52,818 nucleotides of DNA from Nitrosopumilaceae archaeon (GCA_024644385.1 JAHELB010000005.1:1-52818); one strand, 5' to 3'. Numbered from the stretch's first letter, positions 9,373 to 18,378 are shown. Program-made: numbers and translations. Notes: generated from the sequence alone by a model not told the origin.

Positions 9373-9759
9373 TTGAGCACAGAACAACTCCTAGAATTCA
9401 AGAAAATCATTGAGGAAAGATCTAAATCTGAAACAAGAAATGCAGATCGACAAACGCGCAAACTCTTGTTTTACCTATTTACGAGTACAAGGGGTGGTTT
9501 TACAAGACTTCGAATAATTATGCTCTTGCTTGAAAAGCCACTCAATACACACCAGATTTCCCAAGATCTTAAATTGGATTACAAAGCCGTACAACACCAC
9601 ATGAAGGTTCTGGAGAAAAACAACATGGTCTCAAAGCTTGGAGAAAAGTATGGAGCCATTTATCATATTTCCAACTTTTTAGAGATAAATATCAGATCAC
9701 TTGATGAAGCAATTGACAAACTAGATAGAAAAATGAATCACAAAAAGGTCTACATTTAA
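9373..9759 (+). CDS. ArsR-like winged helix-turn-helix regulator
   Basis: This 128-residue protein has a basic N-terminal helix (EERSKSETRNADRQTRK), then a winged helix. The pattern RLRIIMLLLEKPLNTHQIS - LKLDYKAVQHHMKVLEKNNMV - GAIYHIS is the ArsR/HTH_5-like core at about 45-108. The recognition helix is DYKAVQHHMKVL. A C-terminal helix (SLDEAIDKLDRKM) could dimerise. No metal-binding Cys pair is seen. It lies divergent from psmA and directly upstream of glutamate dehydrogenase, so either may be a target, but this is inference. Translation starts at TTG 9373. Confidence 0.85.
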   Translation: MSTEQLLEFKKIIEERSKSETRNADRQTRKLLFYLFTSTRGGFTRLRIIMLLLEKPLNTHQISQDLKLDYKAVQHHMKVLEKNNMVSKLGEKYGAIYHISNFLEINIRSLDEAIDKLDRKMNHKKVYI

Positions 9760-9802
9760 TTAAAGATTATTAAACGGCGATCAGTAGTTTTCAACCAAAA
9801 CT

Positions 9803-9809
9803 ATATAAT
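9803..9809 (+). promoter_or_regulatory. TATA box candidate for glutamate dehydrogenase
   Basis: TATATAA lies 16 nt before the ATG at 9825 and about 28 nt (centre) before an in-frame TTG at 9834. The spacing would suit a leaderless transcript starting at the TTG, or a short upstream start-site shift for the ATG. Confidence 0.4.
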
Positions 9810-9824
9810 TAAAGTTATTCAAAA

Positions 9825-11108
9825 ATGATCAACTTGGCCAGGGCAGATCCATTTGCTAATGCAACAAAACAAGTCAATGATGCATGTGATATAATTGGCA
9901 TCAAAGATAAAGAGTTGCGAAATTACCTTGCAATGCCAAATAAAGTTTTGAGAGTTAAAATCCCAGTTAAAATGGATAATGGAAAAATTAGAATTTTCAC
10001 AGGTTTTCGTAGTCAACATAACAATGATAGAGGTCCATACAAAGGAGGTATTCGTTACTTTGATCCTGAAGGCGGCGTAGAATACATGGAACGTGAAGTT
10101 ATGGCGCTATCTTCATGGATGACATGGAAGTGTGCAATAGTGGATATTCCAATGGGAGGTGGTAAAGGTGCAATCTATGTAAACCCAAAAACAGAGAAAC
10201 TCAGCGACGGTGAGATGGATAGACTCACACGTGGATTTGCTTACAAGATTTCTGAAATTATTGGACCTCAAAAAGATATTCCTGCTCCTGATGTTTACAC
10301 TACAGGAAGAGAGATGACCCAAATTATGGATACGTTTAGCAAACTAAACGACAACAAATATTCTCCAGGTGTAATTACTGGAAAACCTATTTCCATGGGT
10401 GGTTCACTTGCAAGAAATGTTGCAACTGGTTTGGGGGCAGCATATACTGTAAGGGAAGCTGCTAAAACACTAAAACTTTCACTAAAAGGTGCCAAAGTAG
10501 TTTTACAAGGATTTGGAAATGCATCGACTTTTGCAGGAATCTATCTTGAAAAAATGGGTGCAACTGTAATTGCAGTTAGTGACTCAAAAGGTGCAATTTC
10601 AATTCCCAAAGGTGCAAAGACTGAGAAAATTATGGCACACAAAGAAAAAACTGGCTCTGTAGTTGGATTTCCAGGAAGTAAAAAAATCTCAACTGAACAA
10701 TTACTTACCACCAAATGTGATGTCTTAGTACCGGGAGCCCTAGAAAATCAAATTAACGCCAACATTGCAAAAAAGTTACAGTGTAAAATTATCGCCGAAG
10801 CTGCAAACGGTCCAACACTACCTGAAGCGGATCCTATTATTTACCAAAAGAAAATTCTAGTAATTCCTGATATTTTGGCCAACTCTGGTGGTGTTTGTAT
10901 ATCTTACCTAGAGTGGGTTCAAAACAACATGGGTTATTATTGGTCATTTGAAGAGGTTGCACAAAAAATGGAAGGCAACATTACAAAAGGATTCCAAGAT
11001 GCTTATGCCCTTGCGCGAAAACACAAGATTGACATGAGAAAAGCCACAATGGTTTTGGCAGTAGAGCGAGTTTTAGAGGCATTTAATCAAAGAGGAATCT
11101 GGCCTTAA
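9825..11108 (+). CDS. gdhA: Glutamate dehydrogenase
   Basis: This 427-residue hexameric-type enzyme interconverts 2-oxoglutarate plus ammonium with glutamate, using NAD(P)H. The glutamate-binding segments are GPYKGGIRY (Lys73), the MTWKC Lys102 and the catalytic loop MGGGKG (Lys114). The dinucleotide fold starts at LQGFGNAST (about 223-231). Length and order match archaeal GDHs. In an ammonia oxidiser it links ammonium assimilation to the amino-acid cluster at the other end of the window. The start could be ATG 9825 or TTG 9834, since the N-terminus before ADPFANA is not conserved. Its 3' end overlaps the convergent Toprim gene by 4 nt. Confidence 0.95.
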   Translation: MINLARADPFANATKQVNDACDIIGIKDKELRNYLAMPNKVLRVKIPVKMDNGKIRIFTGFRSQHNNDRGPYKGGIRYFDPEGGVEYMEREVMALSSWMTWKCAIVDIPMGGGKGAIYVNPKTEKLSDGEMDRLTRGFAYKISEIIGPQKDIPAPDVYTTGREMTQIMDTFSKLNDNKYSPGVITGKPISMGGSLARNVATGLGAAYTVREAAKTLKLSLKGAKVVLQGFGNASTFAGIYLEKMGATVIAVSDSKGAISIPKGAKTEKIMAHKEKTGSVVGFPGSKKISTEQLLTTKCDVLVPGALENQINANIAKKLQCKIIAEAANGPTLPEADPIIYQKKILVIPDILANSGGVCISYLEWVQNNMGYYWSFEEVAQKMEGNITKGFQDAYALARKHKIDMRKATMVLAVERVLEAFNQRGIWP

Positions 11109-11482
11109 ACCAAAAAAGGTTCATAACTTACTAATTGCTCAATAAATCGAATTTTGCCTTTTGTGATTGATGTCAGTTTTTTTTTGAATGAAAGATCAAC
11201 ATTCGTTCTTCTCTGTAAGAGATGAATAGTTTTGGCTGCAAGGTATCTGCCTTTTCGATCTCCATCAAAAAGAATTATAAGATTTTCATACCTTGCAACT
11301 GAATCTGCAAAATTAATCATTCCGCCAAACCTGTGAAACTCTACGATTTTCCCTGAAAAACCAATTTTCCTAAGGGCACTAGAGTCACGCTTTCCTTCAA
11401 CCACCACGACACTTTGGGTTGAAGAGTTTAGATGACAAATAAAATTTTTCATTTCAAGAATTTCTTGATCTGTTACAAGCAC
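11105..11482 (-). CDS. Toprim domain protein (RNase M5/primase-like fragment)
   Basis: This 125-residue protein consists of little more than a Toprim fold. The catalytic Glu29 is in VVVVEGKRD and the DxD metal site Asp73/Asp75 is in ILFDGDRKG. Stand-alone archaeal Toprim proteins of this size are related to RNase M5 and DnaG, and the substrate is unknown. Its end overlaps the gdhA end by 4 nt (convergent genes), so antisense transcripts are possible. It is not a fragment of the full-length DnaG at 41 kb, because the sequences around the shared motifs differ. Confidence 0.8.
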   Translation of the reverse strand: MLVTDQEILEMKNFICHLNSSTQSVVVVEGKRDSSALRKIGFSGKIVEFHRFGGMINFADSVARYENLIILFDGDRKGRYLAAKTIHLLQRRTNVDLSFKKKLTSITKGKIRFIEQLVSYEPFLV

Positions 11483-11531
11483 ACTAGATTATCTGCCTTA
11501 ACATATTAAGCACTTTTGCAGAAATTAATTA

Positions 11532-12215
11532 TTGTCTAATGTTTTAATTGTTCAAAATAACCAATTGGAAGGCCCCGGATACCTAGGAGATCTTTTAAGA
11601 AAAGATGGTTTTGATATTTGTTTGGTCAATGCCAAACATGAGACCCTTCCGGAAATAGAACACTCACTTGTTATAGTCTTGGGAGCCCCTGAAAGTGCAA
11701 ATGACAATCTAAATTATTTACTCCAAGAACAAGTCCTGATAAAAAAAAGTGTAGAGAAAAATATCCCAGTTCTAGGAATCTGCTTGGGCTCTCAGCTAAT
11801 TGCAAAAACATTTGGAGGTAAAGTGTATGGTGGCCACAAAAAGGAAATTGGATTTTACCACGACTTGGTTTTAGAAGGAAGCCCTAAACTTTTTTCAAAT
11901 TTTAAAAATCCATTTACCGTTTTTCATTGGCATGGGGATACATTTGATTTACCAGAGGATTCCACCAGACTGGCAAGATCCCACGATTATCTGAATCAAG
12001 CGTTCCAATTTCAAAGTGCAATAGGGCTTCAATTTCACCTGGAGGTAAAAGAAGAAATGGTAAAACTATGGCTGGATAAAAATAAGAAAAAATTACACAA
12101 CATCAGCAATATCGATGCAGAAAAGATTAGAAAAGACATTGATGAAAATATTTTGATTGTCAAAAATAATATGGAAATTTTTTACAATAATTTAAAATCC
12201 TCTTTTAATCTCTGA
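11532..12215 (+). CDS. Class I glutamine amidotransferase-like protein
   Basis: This 227-residue protein has the triad of the GATase class I fold: Cys84 in LGICLGSQLIA, His169 and Glu171 in LQFHLEV. The oxyanion-strand GGKVYGG follows the nucleophile. It resembles the stand-alone GMP-synthase-like amidotransferase family and has no synthetase domain. The amination partner or alternative peptidase activity is unknown. The start is TTG 11532. The intergenic region after it is long, so it is probably monocistronic. Confidence 0.82.
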   Translation: MSNVLIVQNNQLEGPGYLGDLLRKDGFDICLVNAKHETLPEIEHSLVIVLGAPESANDNLNYLLQEQVLIKKSVEKNIPVLGICLGSQLIAKTFGGKVYGGHKKEIGFYHDLVLEGSPKLFSNFKNPFTVFHWHGDTFDLPEDSTRLARSHDYLNQAFQFQSAIGLQFHLEVKEEMVKLWLDKNKKKLHNISNIDAEKIRKDIDENILIVKNNMEIFYNNLKSSFNL

Positions 12216-12770
12216 TTAGCGCCTAGAGTCCAAAACCATGGGTATCTTTGTTAAATTCAAATTCGTAAATTATATGACACTGGAAACTCTATCTTGCTAC
12301 TCTGGTCAAGTATCTAGAGAAAAGAAAAAAGAAGTACTTAGAAATTATTTCCTTCTTGTAGTGGAATCAGGATTATTTTGTAAATAGTGGTACATACACA
12401 TTCCATTATTTCTGCAACAACAATGCATGATAAGCCAGAAAAAAATCTAGTATTAAACTTTAATGGAAAAACAAAGTGATCGTATTAGATCCATATTTTT
12501 TGATAAAATACTAAAAGGCTCTGTTAGTTTTTAAATTCCAATTTCAGGATATTTTCGTTTTGTTCCAAGCCTACAAAGTATCGATAGTCTATGAGATTGG
12601 TGGGTCTCCATCTGGCATTATCGGATTAGATTTAGGCTTCTTAGGGGGGAGAGGTTTTTTACAAAAAGAGTAATTTGCCACAAGGGAAAAAATCCCCTCA
12701 CAATTTACCTAGTTAGCAGGCCATTTTTGCAGACTAAATTAGTGATGTTTAAATTTACATCTTTTGAATC
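12216..12770. other. 555-nt intergenic region with one possible micro-ORF
   Basis: I see no clear gene here. A 37-codon ORF (12274-12387, plus strand) has an ATG 23 nt after TTAAATT (12251-12257), and a 23-codon ORF lies at 12463-12534. Neither resembles anything I know. A GGGGGG run sits near 12643. The region marks the border between the housekeeping half and the surface-gene region. Confidence 0.3.
12274..12387 (+). CDS. Possible 37-residue small protein
   Basis: ATG at 12274 opens a 37-codon frame beginning MTLETLSCYSGQV and ending with a hydrophobic stretch and SGLFCK. A TATA-like TTAAATT lies 23 nt upstream, consistent with a leaderless mRNA. There is no family resemblance and no second copy in the window, so this is a weak candidate. 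Confidence 0.2.
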   Translation: MTLETLSCYSGQVSREKKKEVLRNYFLLVVESGLFCK

Positions 12771-14651
12771 TTGCAAGTACATCCCTTGAAAATCTCGTTA
12801 GTCATAATTGCCGTAATGTTTTCAATTTCTTTAACATTTACAATTGTGGGATTGGTTACATTTGATCTTAGTGTGCAAGAAATAAAAAAATTATTGGGTT
12901 CTCGAAATGAAGGATTTGCATTTAATATGATTCAAGGATTGGACAAACATATTGAAAAAAGACTTCTTGATTTTAAAGATTTAACTAAATTAGAACTTAT
13001 CCAATTGGCATTAATAAATTCAAATGAAGAGTTTAAAAAAATTGAAGACGTAAAATCGTATTTGAATATTCGAGAACAAGACATTGCAAACACTGGCATA
13101 TTCCCATTTATTGGAACTGCGGTTGGAGAAGTTTTAATTCATGAACTTGAAGATACCGTTGAATTTTATAATGAGGAATATAACTATGATGTAATACAAG
13201 AGTTGTTTGTTACCAATGCGTATGGAGCTAATGTTGCACTAGCATATGGAACGTCTGACTATTCTCAAAGTGATGAAGAATGGTGGCAAGTTACAAAAGA
13301 AAATGGGAGCTATAAGGGAAGGGTTGATTTCAATGAGGACTATGAAACCTATTCAATTGATTTTGCTTATAGGATAGATGACATGGATGGAAATTTCATT
13401 GGTATTATGCGCGTTATGATTACACTCGATGACCTTCTAAGTGAATTTGTTGAAGAGTCTAACCTCCTTACTTCTTCTGGACGCAGTGTTTTGTTATTGG
13501 ATGAAACAGGAAATTCCATTTATTCCGATGAAATAATTACTTTATCTAGTTCTCCCGTACCATACTTTACAAAAATTACTAGAGGTGGCGAAAGTGGATA
13601 TTTCCAATTAAAAGGTGATTTTGATGATTTTAGCCTAATATCTTATGCCCAATCTACTGGTTACAAAACCTTTGAAGGATTTGAATGGATTGTTGTAATT
13701 GAGCAGGACAAATCATCTATCCTTGCTGAATTTGTCGAATTACGTAATTCTATTTTAATAGCCTCAATTGCAGGAATGATTGCCTCTGTTATTGGGGCTT
13801 TACTTATCTCTGGAACCGTCTCTTCCCCCCTAAAACAATTAACTAAAACTGCAAGATCAATTTCAAAGGGAAACTTTGATGTCAAAGTTAGAAAAAGTAG
13901 AATTGACGAGATTCAAACAATAAGCTCATCGATTGAAAAAATGGCAAATGATCTTGAGAAACTAGTTGAAACTGAAAAGCAACTAGCAGAAGCTCATGTG
14001 AAAATAAAAAATGAACGATTATCTGCAATTGGGGAACTTGCAGCTAGTATGGCTCATGACCTGAAAAATCCATTGGCAACAATTAAAAGTTCAGCAATAA
14101 TTTTGCAAAAAAATACAAAGGATGTTGAATTATACGAGGTGGTAGATAGAATGAACAGAGCTATTGAGAGAATGTCTCACCAAATCAACGATGTCCTAAA
14201 TTACGTACGTATCACACCACTCGAATTTGAGCAAATTAAAGTAACTGATTTGTTGTATATGGCAAAAAATTCTCTGACCATTCCAGATAACGTTTCAATT
14301 TCAATTCCTGAATCAGATATTCAAATAAAATGTGATATTGAAAAATTGGAAATTGTTTTTATCAACATCTTCTTAAATGCAATCCAAGCAATAGGAACAG
14401 ATGTTGGTAAAATAGAATGCTCAATAAAACAAAAGGATTCTACTGTTATAATTGATGTTAAAGATTCTGGACCTGGTATCCCTGATGAGATTTTCTCAAA
14501 GATTTTTGATCCTCTAGTTTCATCAAAACAAAAAGGAACTGGCTTGGGCTTGTCAACATGTAAAAATGTTTTAGAACAACACGGCGGATCAATTTCTGCC
14601 CACAATGATCCTACAATATTTACTGTGAATTTACCAATTTCACCCAAATAA
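12771..14651 (+). CDS. Membrane sensor histidine kinase (extracytoplasmic sensor, HAMP, HisKA, HATPase)
   Basis: This 626-residue kinase has TM1 (about 6-29), a roughly 295-residue external sensor with PDC/Cache-like pattern, TM2 (about 326-348), HAMP (about 349-400) and the dimerisation/phosphoacceptor helix AASMAHDLKNP with His429. The ATPase domain follows, with an N box near 530 (NIFLNAIQAI), DSGPGIP near 566 and GTGLGLS near 590. It probably senses a small molecule outside the cell and phosphorylates the CheY-like protein encoded next to it. The start is annotated at TTG 12771, but TTTAAATTT (12748-12756) would also suit the in-frame TTG at 12786. Confidence 0.92.
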   Translation: MQVHPLKISLVIIAVMFSISLTFTIVGLVTFDLSVQEIKKLLGSRNEGFAFNMIQGLDKHIEKRLLDFKDLTKLELIQLALINSNEEFKKIEDVKSYLNIREQDIANTGIFPFIGTAVGEVLIHELEDTVEFYNEEYNYDVIQELFVTNAYGANVALAYGTSDYSQSDEEWWQVTKENGSYKGRVDFNEDYETYSIDFAYRIDDMDGNFIGIMRVMITLDDLLSEFVEESNLLTSSGRSVLLLDETGNSIYSDEIITLSSSPVPYFTKITRGGESGYFQLKGDFDDFSLISYAQSTGYKTFEGFEWIVVIEQDKSSILAEFVELRNSILIASIAGMIASVIGALLISGTVSSPLKQLTKTARSISKGNFDVKVRKSRIDEIQTISSSIEKMANDLEKLVETEKQLAEAHVKIKNERLSAIGELAASMAHDLKNPLATIKSSAIILQKNTKDVELYEVVDRMNRAIERMSHQINDVLNYVRITPLEFEQIKVTDLLYMAKNSLTIPDNVSISIPESDIQIKCDIEKLEIVFINIFLNAIQAIGTDVGKIECSIKQKDSTVIIDVKDSGPGIPDEIFSKIFDPLVSSKQKGTGLGLSTCKNVLEQHGGSISAHNDPTIFTVNLPISPK

Positions 14652-14705
14652 CCTCTGTACAATTAATCCGAAAGTTTTATCATGCCAGTTGCTTGATTTG
14701 TTTAT

Positions 14706-15071
14706 GTGTCTGCAAAGAAAACTATTCTCCTAGTAGATGATGATATTGATCTTTTAGAAAATACAGCCTACATGATAAAAAGTATAGGGTATGATGTGGT
14801 TACTGCTGAGGACGGGCAAGAGGCAGTATTAAGGTACAAGGAGATAAGGCCAGATTTGACCCTTATGGACGTAAAGATGCCTAAAATGGATGGTTTTGAT
14901 GCCTTTTTTAAGATAAAACAGTTTGATCCAGATGCCAAAGTAGTTTTAATCACTGCATTTTCCATCGACCAAAAAAAACATCTCAAAGCAAAGAGCATGT
15001 CATTAATTTCTACAATAAACAAACCTTATGATTTTGAACAATTGGAAGAATTAATCAAATCAAATGCCTGA
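14706..15071 (+). CDS. Single-domain response regulator (CheY-like)
   Basis: This 121-residue receiver domain has the acidic pocket Asp11-Asp13, the phosphoacceptor Asp55 (LTLMDVKMPKMDG) and the conserved Lys in TINKPYDF near 107. There is no output domain. It must therefore act by protein-protein contact or as a phosphorelay intermediate. It follows the histidine kinase by 54 nt on the same strand, so the pair is a probable two-component system. The start codon is GTG 14706. Confidence 0.9.
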   Translation: MSAKKTILLVDDDIDLLENTAYMIKSIGYDVVTAEDGQEAVLRYKEIRPDLTLMDVKMPKMDGFDAFFKIKQFDPDAKVVLITAFSIDQKKHLKAKSMSLISTINKPYDFEQLEELIKSNA

Positions 15072-15072
15072 A

Positions 15073-15936
15073 TTACATATTTTCAAGTTTTTTTAATTTG
15101 CTGAATCTGGAATTGTAAAATTTTATTCCTTCATTTACAAAATCATAGTACCATTTTTTTAGTTGTTGATCTTGTTGAAAAATATTTTTCCAAGGTTTAA
15201 TTTCCAATGAAGACTTTTTACCTGAAGCTCTAAATTTGGTAGGTACAAGCAAGTTTGTATAAAACCAGAAGGATATTTGATTGGCTAGATCCTCTTCATT
15301 AATCTGCTCAAAATTATTTTGATATTTCACATTCAGATATGTCATTAATTCATAAACTGGGAAATTTGAAATCTTGGAAATCTGTATGTTATCCATGAAC
15401 AATCCCCCGGCTAAATTTTTTAGTCTATATACTTCGTTTCCTATATTGTCTTTAAGATATTTCCATTTTCCAAAAACTAGGGGTAAAACTTTTTCGTACT
15501 TTTCTGCCATGGTATCAATTTGCTTGTCGGAAAGATCCAAAACGTCCAAGCAATACAAAATCCCATGTAATGATAATCTATATTGGTCAGCAGGAGCTTT
15601 GGCATAACTTTTCCCATCTTTTACTATTATTCCTACTTCTAATAATCCGATGGTATGTTTTCCTCTTGCCATCCTTCCAAGTAAAAGGCGTCTGTATTCT
15701 TTTTCTTTAGTTCTAATTCCAGACGAATTATCCAGATGTGTTTTGGCCATTCCCCACGTAGTCAATGTTCCATTTAGTGCCAAAATTTCAAGCATTCTCT
15801 GTACATTTTCTTGATGTTTTGTGCCTGGTTTTTTCCTAAACGAGTAGCTTCCAAAAAGTCGCTGACAGGTGGGCCTAGTATACATCTTGTATGCATGAAG
15901 ATTACCATAAACTGTTCCTTGATTTTCTGATGGCAC
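15073..15936 (-). CDS. Uncharacterised protein with winged-helix-like N-terminal half
   Basis: This 287-residue protein has no motif I recognise with certainty. Residues 45-130 read like a winged helix: a helix with LEILALNGTLTTWGMAKTH, a basic recognition region (TKEKEYRRLLLGRMARG), then GLLEVGIIV and the wing strand before YRLSLHGILYCL. The C-terminal half is helical with Trp/Phe-rich segments and no catalytic pattern. It converges with the response regulator (one-base gap). A GTG start at 15936 is used. It could be a transcription regulator, but this is low certainty. Confidence 0.6.
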   Translation of the reverse strand: MPSENQGTVYGNLHAYKMYTRPTCQRLFGSYSFRKKPGTKHQENVQRMLEILALNGTLTTWGMAKTHLDNSSGIRTKEKEYRRLLLGRMARGKHTIGLLEVGIIVKDGKSYAKAPADQYRLSLHGILYCLDVLDLSDKQIDTMAEKYEKVLPLVFGKWKYLKDNIGNEVYRLKNLAGGLFMDNIQISKISNFPVYELMTYLNVKYQNNFEQINEEDLANQISFWFYTNLLVPTKFRASGKKSSLEIKPWKNIFQQDQQLKKWYYDFVNEGIKFYNSRFSKLKKLENM

Positions 15937-15985
15937 TCCACATTGTGTAGGGTATGGCCAAATAATAACTTCTCTAAATTAATCC

Positions 15986-16117
15986 ATGTTTACTATAGTG
16001 ACAAAAAAATATACAAATTTAGATTCATTTGTAACGTATGAGGTTGAATCTTTAGCTTATACATTCCCAACCAAATCCTGGTTGAATTGCAAACAATTCC
16101 AAATGTCAAGGTGGTGA
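15986..16117 (+). CDS. Possible 43-residue small protein
   Basis: An ATG at 15986 opens 43 codons ending at TGA 16117 with the residues QMSRW. It has one Cys and no recognisable family. It lies just upstream of the leader element at 16195 on the same strand. Support is limited to the open frame. Confidence 0.2.
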   Translation: MFTIVTKKYTNLDSFVTYEVESLAYTFPTKSWLNCKQFQMSRW

Positions 16118-16194
16118 GAACACGAAACTCAATTTAAAGAAAACCCGATATGGAAATTGGCCAATAATTGCTTTTCAATGAAATAAAAATCCAT

Positions 16195-16262
16195 AGCATG
16201 CCACAAACCCAAAAGTATCGTTAAATAAAGACCTCCGACCATTTTTTTGGAGGGCTTTATTT
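16195..16262 (+). promoter_or_regulatory. AGCATGCCACAAA element, mini-ORF MPQTQKYR and overlapping hairpin
   Basis: AGCATGCCACAAA (16195-16207) is one copy of the recurrent element. Its ATG (16198) opens an 8-codon ORF MPQTQKYR ending at TAA 16222-16224. The stop codon overlaps the left arm of an inverted repeat: arms 16223-16236 and 16249-16262 pair at 13 of 14 positions around a 12-nt T-rich loop. The hairpin lies about 50 nt before the secreted protein at 16315. This geometry resembles a leader-peptide attenuator, but nothing of the kind has been shown for this element in archaea. Confidence 0.55.
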
Positions 16263-16314
16263 GGTACTAACACAAAAAAAATCATTTACCGATGTAGAGT
16301 AAAAATTTGGGAAC

Positions 16315-16947
16315 ATGCCTCAAACTTCCAAACATGTTCCCATGTTCTCAAAGAAAAACTTCCTTTTTGAATTAAATTCTTTTACTACGGGTTTTTTTAG
16401 TAATTCTCAAAAATTTTCGATTTGCATTTTCATAATTTTTCTTTTTTCAGCTAGTTTTATTGGCATTGCTTTTGCTGAGGCAAATGTTTCAAATAATGTT
16501 GAAAAAATCTGTAAGCACCGTTATGAAAATTTCAAGAAAATGGGAGATGAAAATTTTCAAAAACGATATCCGGGCATACCAGAAATGAAAGCTTGTTTAT
16601 TTTTATTCAAGAGTTCTACTTGGGATTTTGAAGGAAAGAATCTAATTGATGAAAAATATTCATCTAAATCGGAAATACAAAAAAATTCAAAAATCATGTC
16701 AAAATACAAGATTGGACAAAGTAAGTATCTTGTAAAATTCGTTATGTGTAAAGAAAATAATTTAAAATCAAATTTTTTGCATGTTTCCACTGAAAAAGAA
16801 CAATTTTTAGGAACAATATCGCGCCCGGTCCAAGAATCATGTGGAAGTTTTTGGGTCATAATGAAAACAGAAAATCCCGATAAGGCTAAATTTTCATGGG
16901 ATTATTCTAGTCAACCCAACTTTCAGATTGCCAGAAAATTGTTCTGA
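16315..16947 (+). CDS. Secreted protein, divergent VCAG-type domain
   Basis: This 210-residue protein begins MPQTSKH, another version of the recurrent leader (ATGCCTCAAAC). The hydrophobic export signal comes later (about 40-58, ICIFIIFLFSASFIGIAFA, cleavage after AFA). The mature part has a helical segment, CKHRYENFKKMGDENF, ending at a second Cys. A beta-rich part follows with KFVMC and ESCGSFWV about 40 residues apart. The same order occurs in the protein at 24180-24899, so they are distant paralogues. A start at the internal Met10 would still keep the signal. Function is unknown. Confidence 0.7.
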   Translation: MPQTSKHVPMFSKKNFLFELNSFTTGFFSNSQKFSICIFIIFLFSASFIGIAFAEANVSNNVEKICKHRYENFKKMGDENFQKRYPGIPEMKACLFLFKSSTWDFEGKNLIDEKYSSKSEIQKNSKIMSKYKIGQSKYLVKFVMCKENNLKSNFLHVSTEKEQFLGTISRPVQESCGSFWVIMKTENPDKAKFSWDYSSQPNFQIARKLF

Positions 16948-16971
16948 GTTAATTTGAACAACCTCTAAGGA

Positions 16972-18378
16972 CTATTCATTTACCATATACTTTAAACTAA
17001 TGTACTCATGTTTTGCCTGAGTCAATTCATTTCTTTGCTTTATGATTTTTTCAGTCAACTGAGAAATCTTTTTTGCAAAGTTGTCTGGTTGGGAACTTTG
17101 TTTTGCCAAATCATCCAAAGATTTTTTGTCTAGGGAAATTTTCTCTTGCAATAATGCTATCTTGATTTCAAGTTCATTTAATAAATTTGAAACATCTTCA
17201 GTCGTAATTATGCTACCTTGAATGGAATTAGGGTCACTGGCATTTACTTTTGCAGAACTTGTTTGGCATGAATATGCCCTTAATGCTTCGCTTAATTTAA
17301 TTGATTTTATTTCAGAATCCGATCTTATCATGACCTCTGGAAACGGAATTTTATTCAAACCTGCACACACCTCAAAGACAAAATTATACGAGGAGATCAG
17401 CGGGTCTGATTCAAGTCGTCCTGCATCAGAATACTGTGGAACTGTCTTAATGGAGTTAACGTGGGGATAACTTTTGGCAGGAACCTCTGTAGGCAATATC
17501 TCTTTGTTTGTCAATTGAGGATTTACAATTACTGGGGATTTGCTGTTTACAATCAGGACATATTGATTTTTTTGCAAGTCTGATCTTGCCACATTTAGGT
17601 CATTTCTAAGACTAATTATTTTGTCAGTCTTTTCAGATATCTTTTGGTTATAGTCTGATGAGGGAGGGTTTTGTTTTATAATTTCAGAGAGTTCCTTTTT
17701 TTCTGAGGCAATTTTTTCTTGAAGATTTGTGACCTTTGATTCTAGTTCTCCCACAATTAATGAAAGATCAGCCTTTTTGACCAAACTTCCTTGGATTGAA
17801 CTGGTATTTGCTGCTTTAATTATTGTTGTACTAATTTGACAGGACATCGCAGGTATGTTGCTTGATAAAAGAACAGACCTTGATTCGCTATCTGATGTTA
17901 TCAAAACCTCAGGTGAACGAATAAGACTAGATTTTGCGCAGGCCTCAAAAACATAGTTGTATGTTGTAATAATCTCTGGCTTTGTTTCATGGATTCCAGT
18001 GTTAAAATAAAGTGGAACTATTCTTATGGTATTAACATCCCCAATGTTTGATATTTGTGGTTTATTTGTAAAATCCTCTATAGTTTTTGCCCAACCTACC
18101 TGCAGCATTTTGTCAAAAGAACTACTAGTGACACAAGCAGCAGAATTTGAGCCGGCACGAATAATCAACTTTAATCCTGTTTTACAAACCACATCGGTAG
18201 GTTTTACTCCGTCATCTATCTGTGCCCTTGGAGATGGAATGGTGGAGGCTGCACCATATGATAAACTAACAGTGCCTGATAACAGTATTGCAAGGACAGT
18301 TATTGAAAGTAGTTTGTAGTAGTTCAATTCGAATTTAAATTTCCTGGTTACTAGAGGGTTTTGGTGACTCAAAATCAA
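16972..18378 (-). CDS. Secreted protein with two VCAG-domain plus coiled-coil modules
   Basis: This 468-residue protein has an N-terminal signal/TM (about 23-43, ending SYGAA). Then comes a short region with CKTGLKLIIRAGS and ACV...GWAK, common in thaumarchaeal exported proteins. Two modules follow, each a beta domain with YxFVFExCA, PEVxIxSDSE and a second Cys about 35 residues on (about 140-210 and 310-385). Each domain is followed by a helical hairpin of 65-75 residues with heptad spacing and a central turn (about 210-275 and 385-460). Paralogues lie at 25106, 28520 and 33547. The start is TTG 18378. A structural cell-surface role is inferred. Confidence 0.75.
   Translation of the reverse strand: MILSHQNPLVTRKFKFELNYYKLLSITVLAILLSGTVSLSYGAASTIPSPRAQIDDGVKPTDVVCKTGLKLIIRAGSNSAACVTSSSFDKMLQVGWAKTIEDFTNKPQISNIGDVNTIRIVPLYFNTGIHETKPEIITTYNYVFEACAKSSLIRSPEVLITSDSESRSVLLSSNIPAMSCQISTTIIKAANTSSIQGSLVKKADLSLIVGELESKVTNLQEKIASEKKELSEIIKQNPPSSDYNQKISEKTDKIISLRNDLNVARSDLQKNQYVLIVNSKSPVIVNPQLTNKEILPTEVPAKSYPHVNSIKTVPQYSDAGRLESDPLISSYNFVFEVCAGLNKIPFPEVMIRSDSEIKSIKLSEALRAYSCQTSSAKVNASDPNSIQGSIITTEDVSNLLNELEIKIALLQEKISLDKKSLDDLAKQSSQPDNFAKKISQLTEKIIKQRNELTQAKHEYISLKYMVNE

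Noticed and set aside
12463-12534. Micro-ORF of 23 codons (MEKQSDRIRSIFFDK)
   Set aside because: No promoter-like spacing, no second copy, and not enough length to judge.
14692-14706. ATGCCAGTTGCTTGA (MPVA) before the CheY gene
   Set aside because: It does not match the CACAAA arm and has no sibling. ATGCC by chance is common in such AT-rich spacer.
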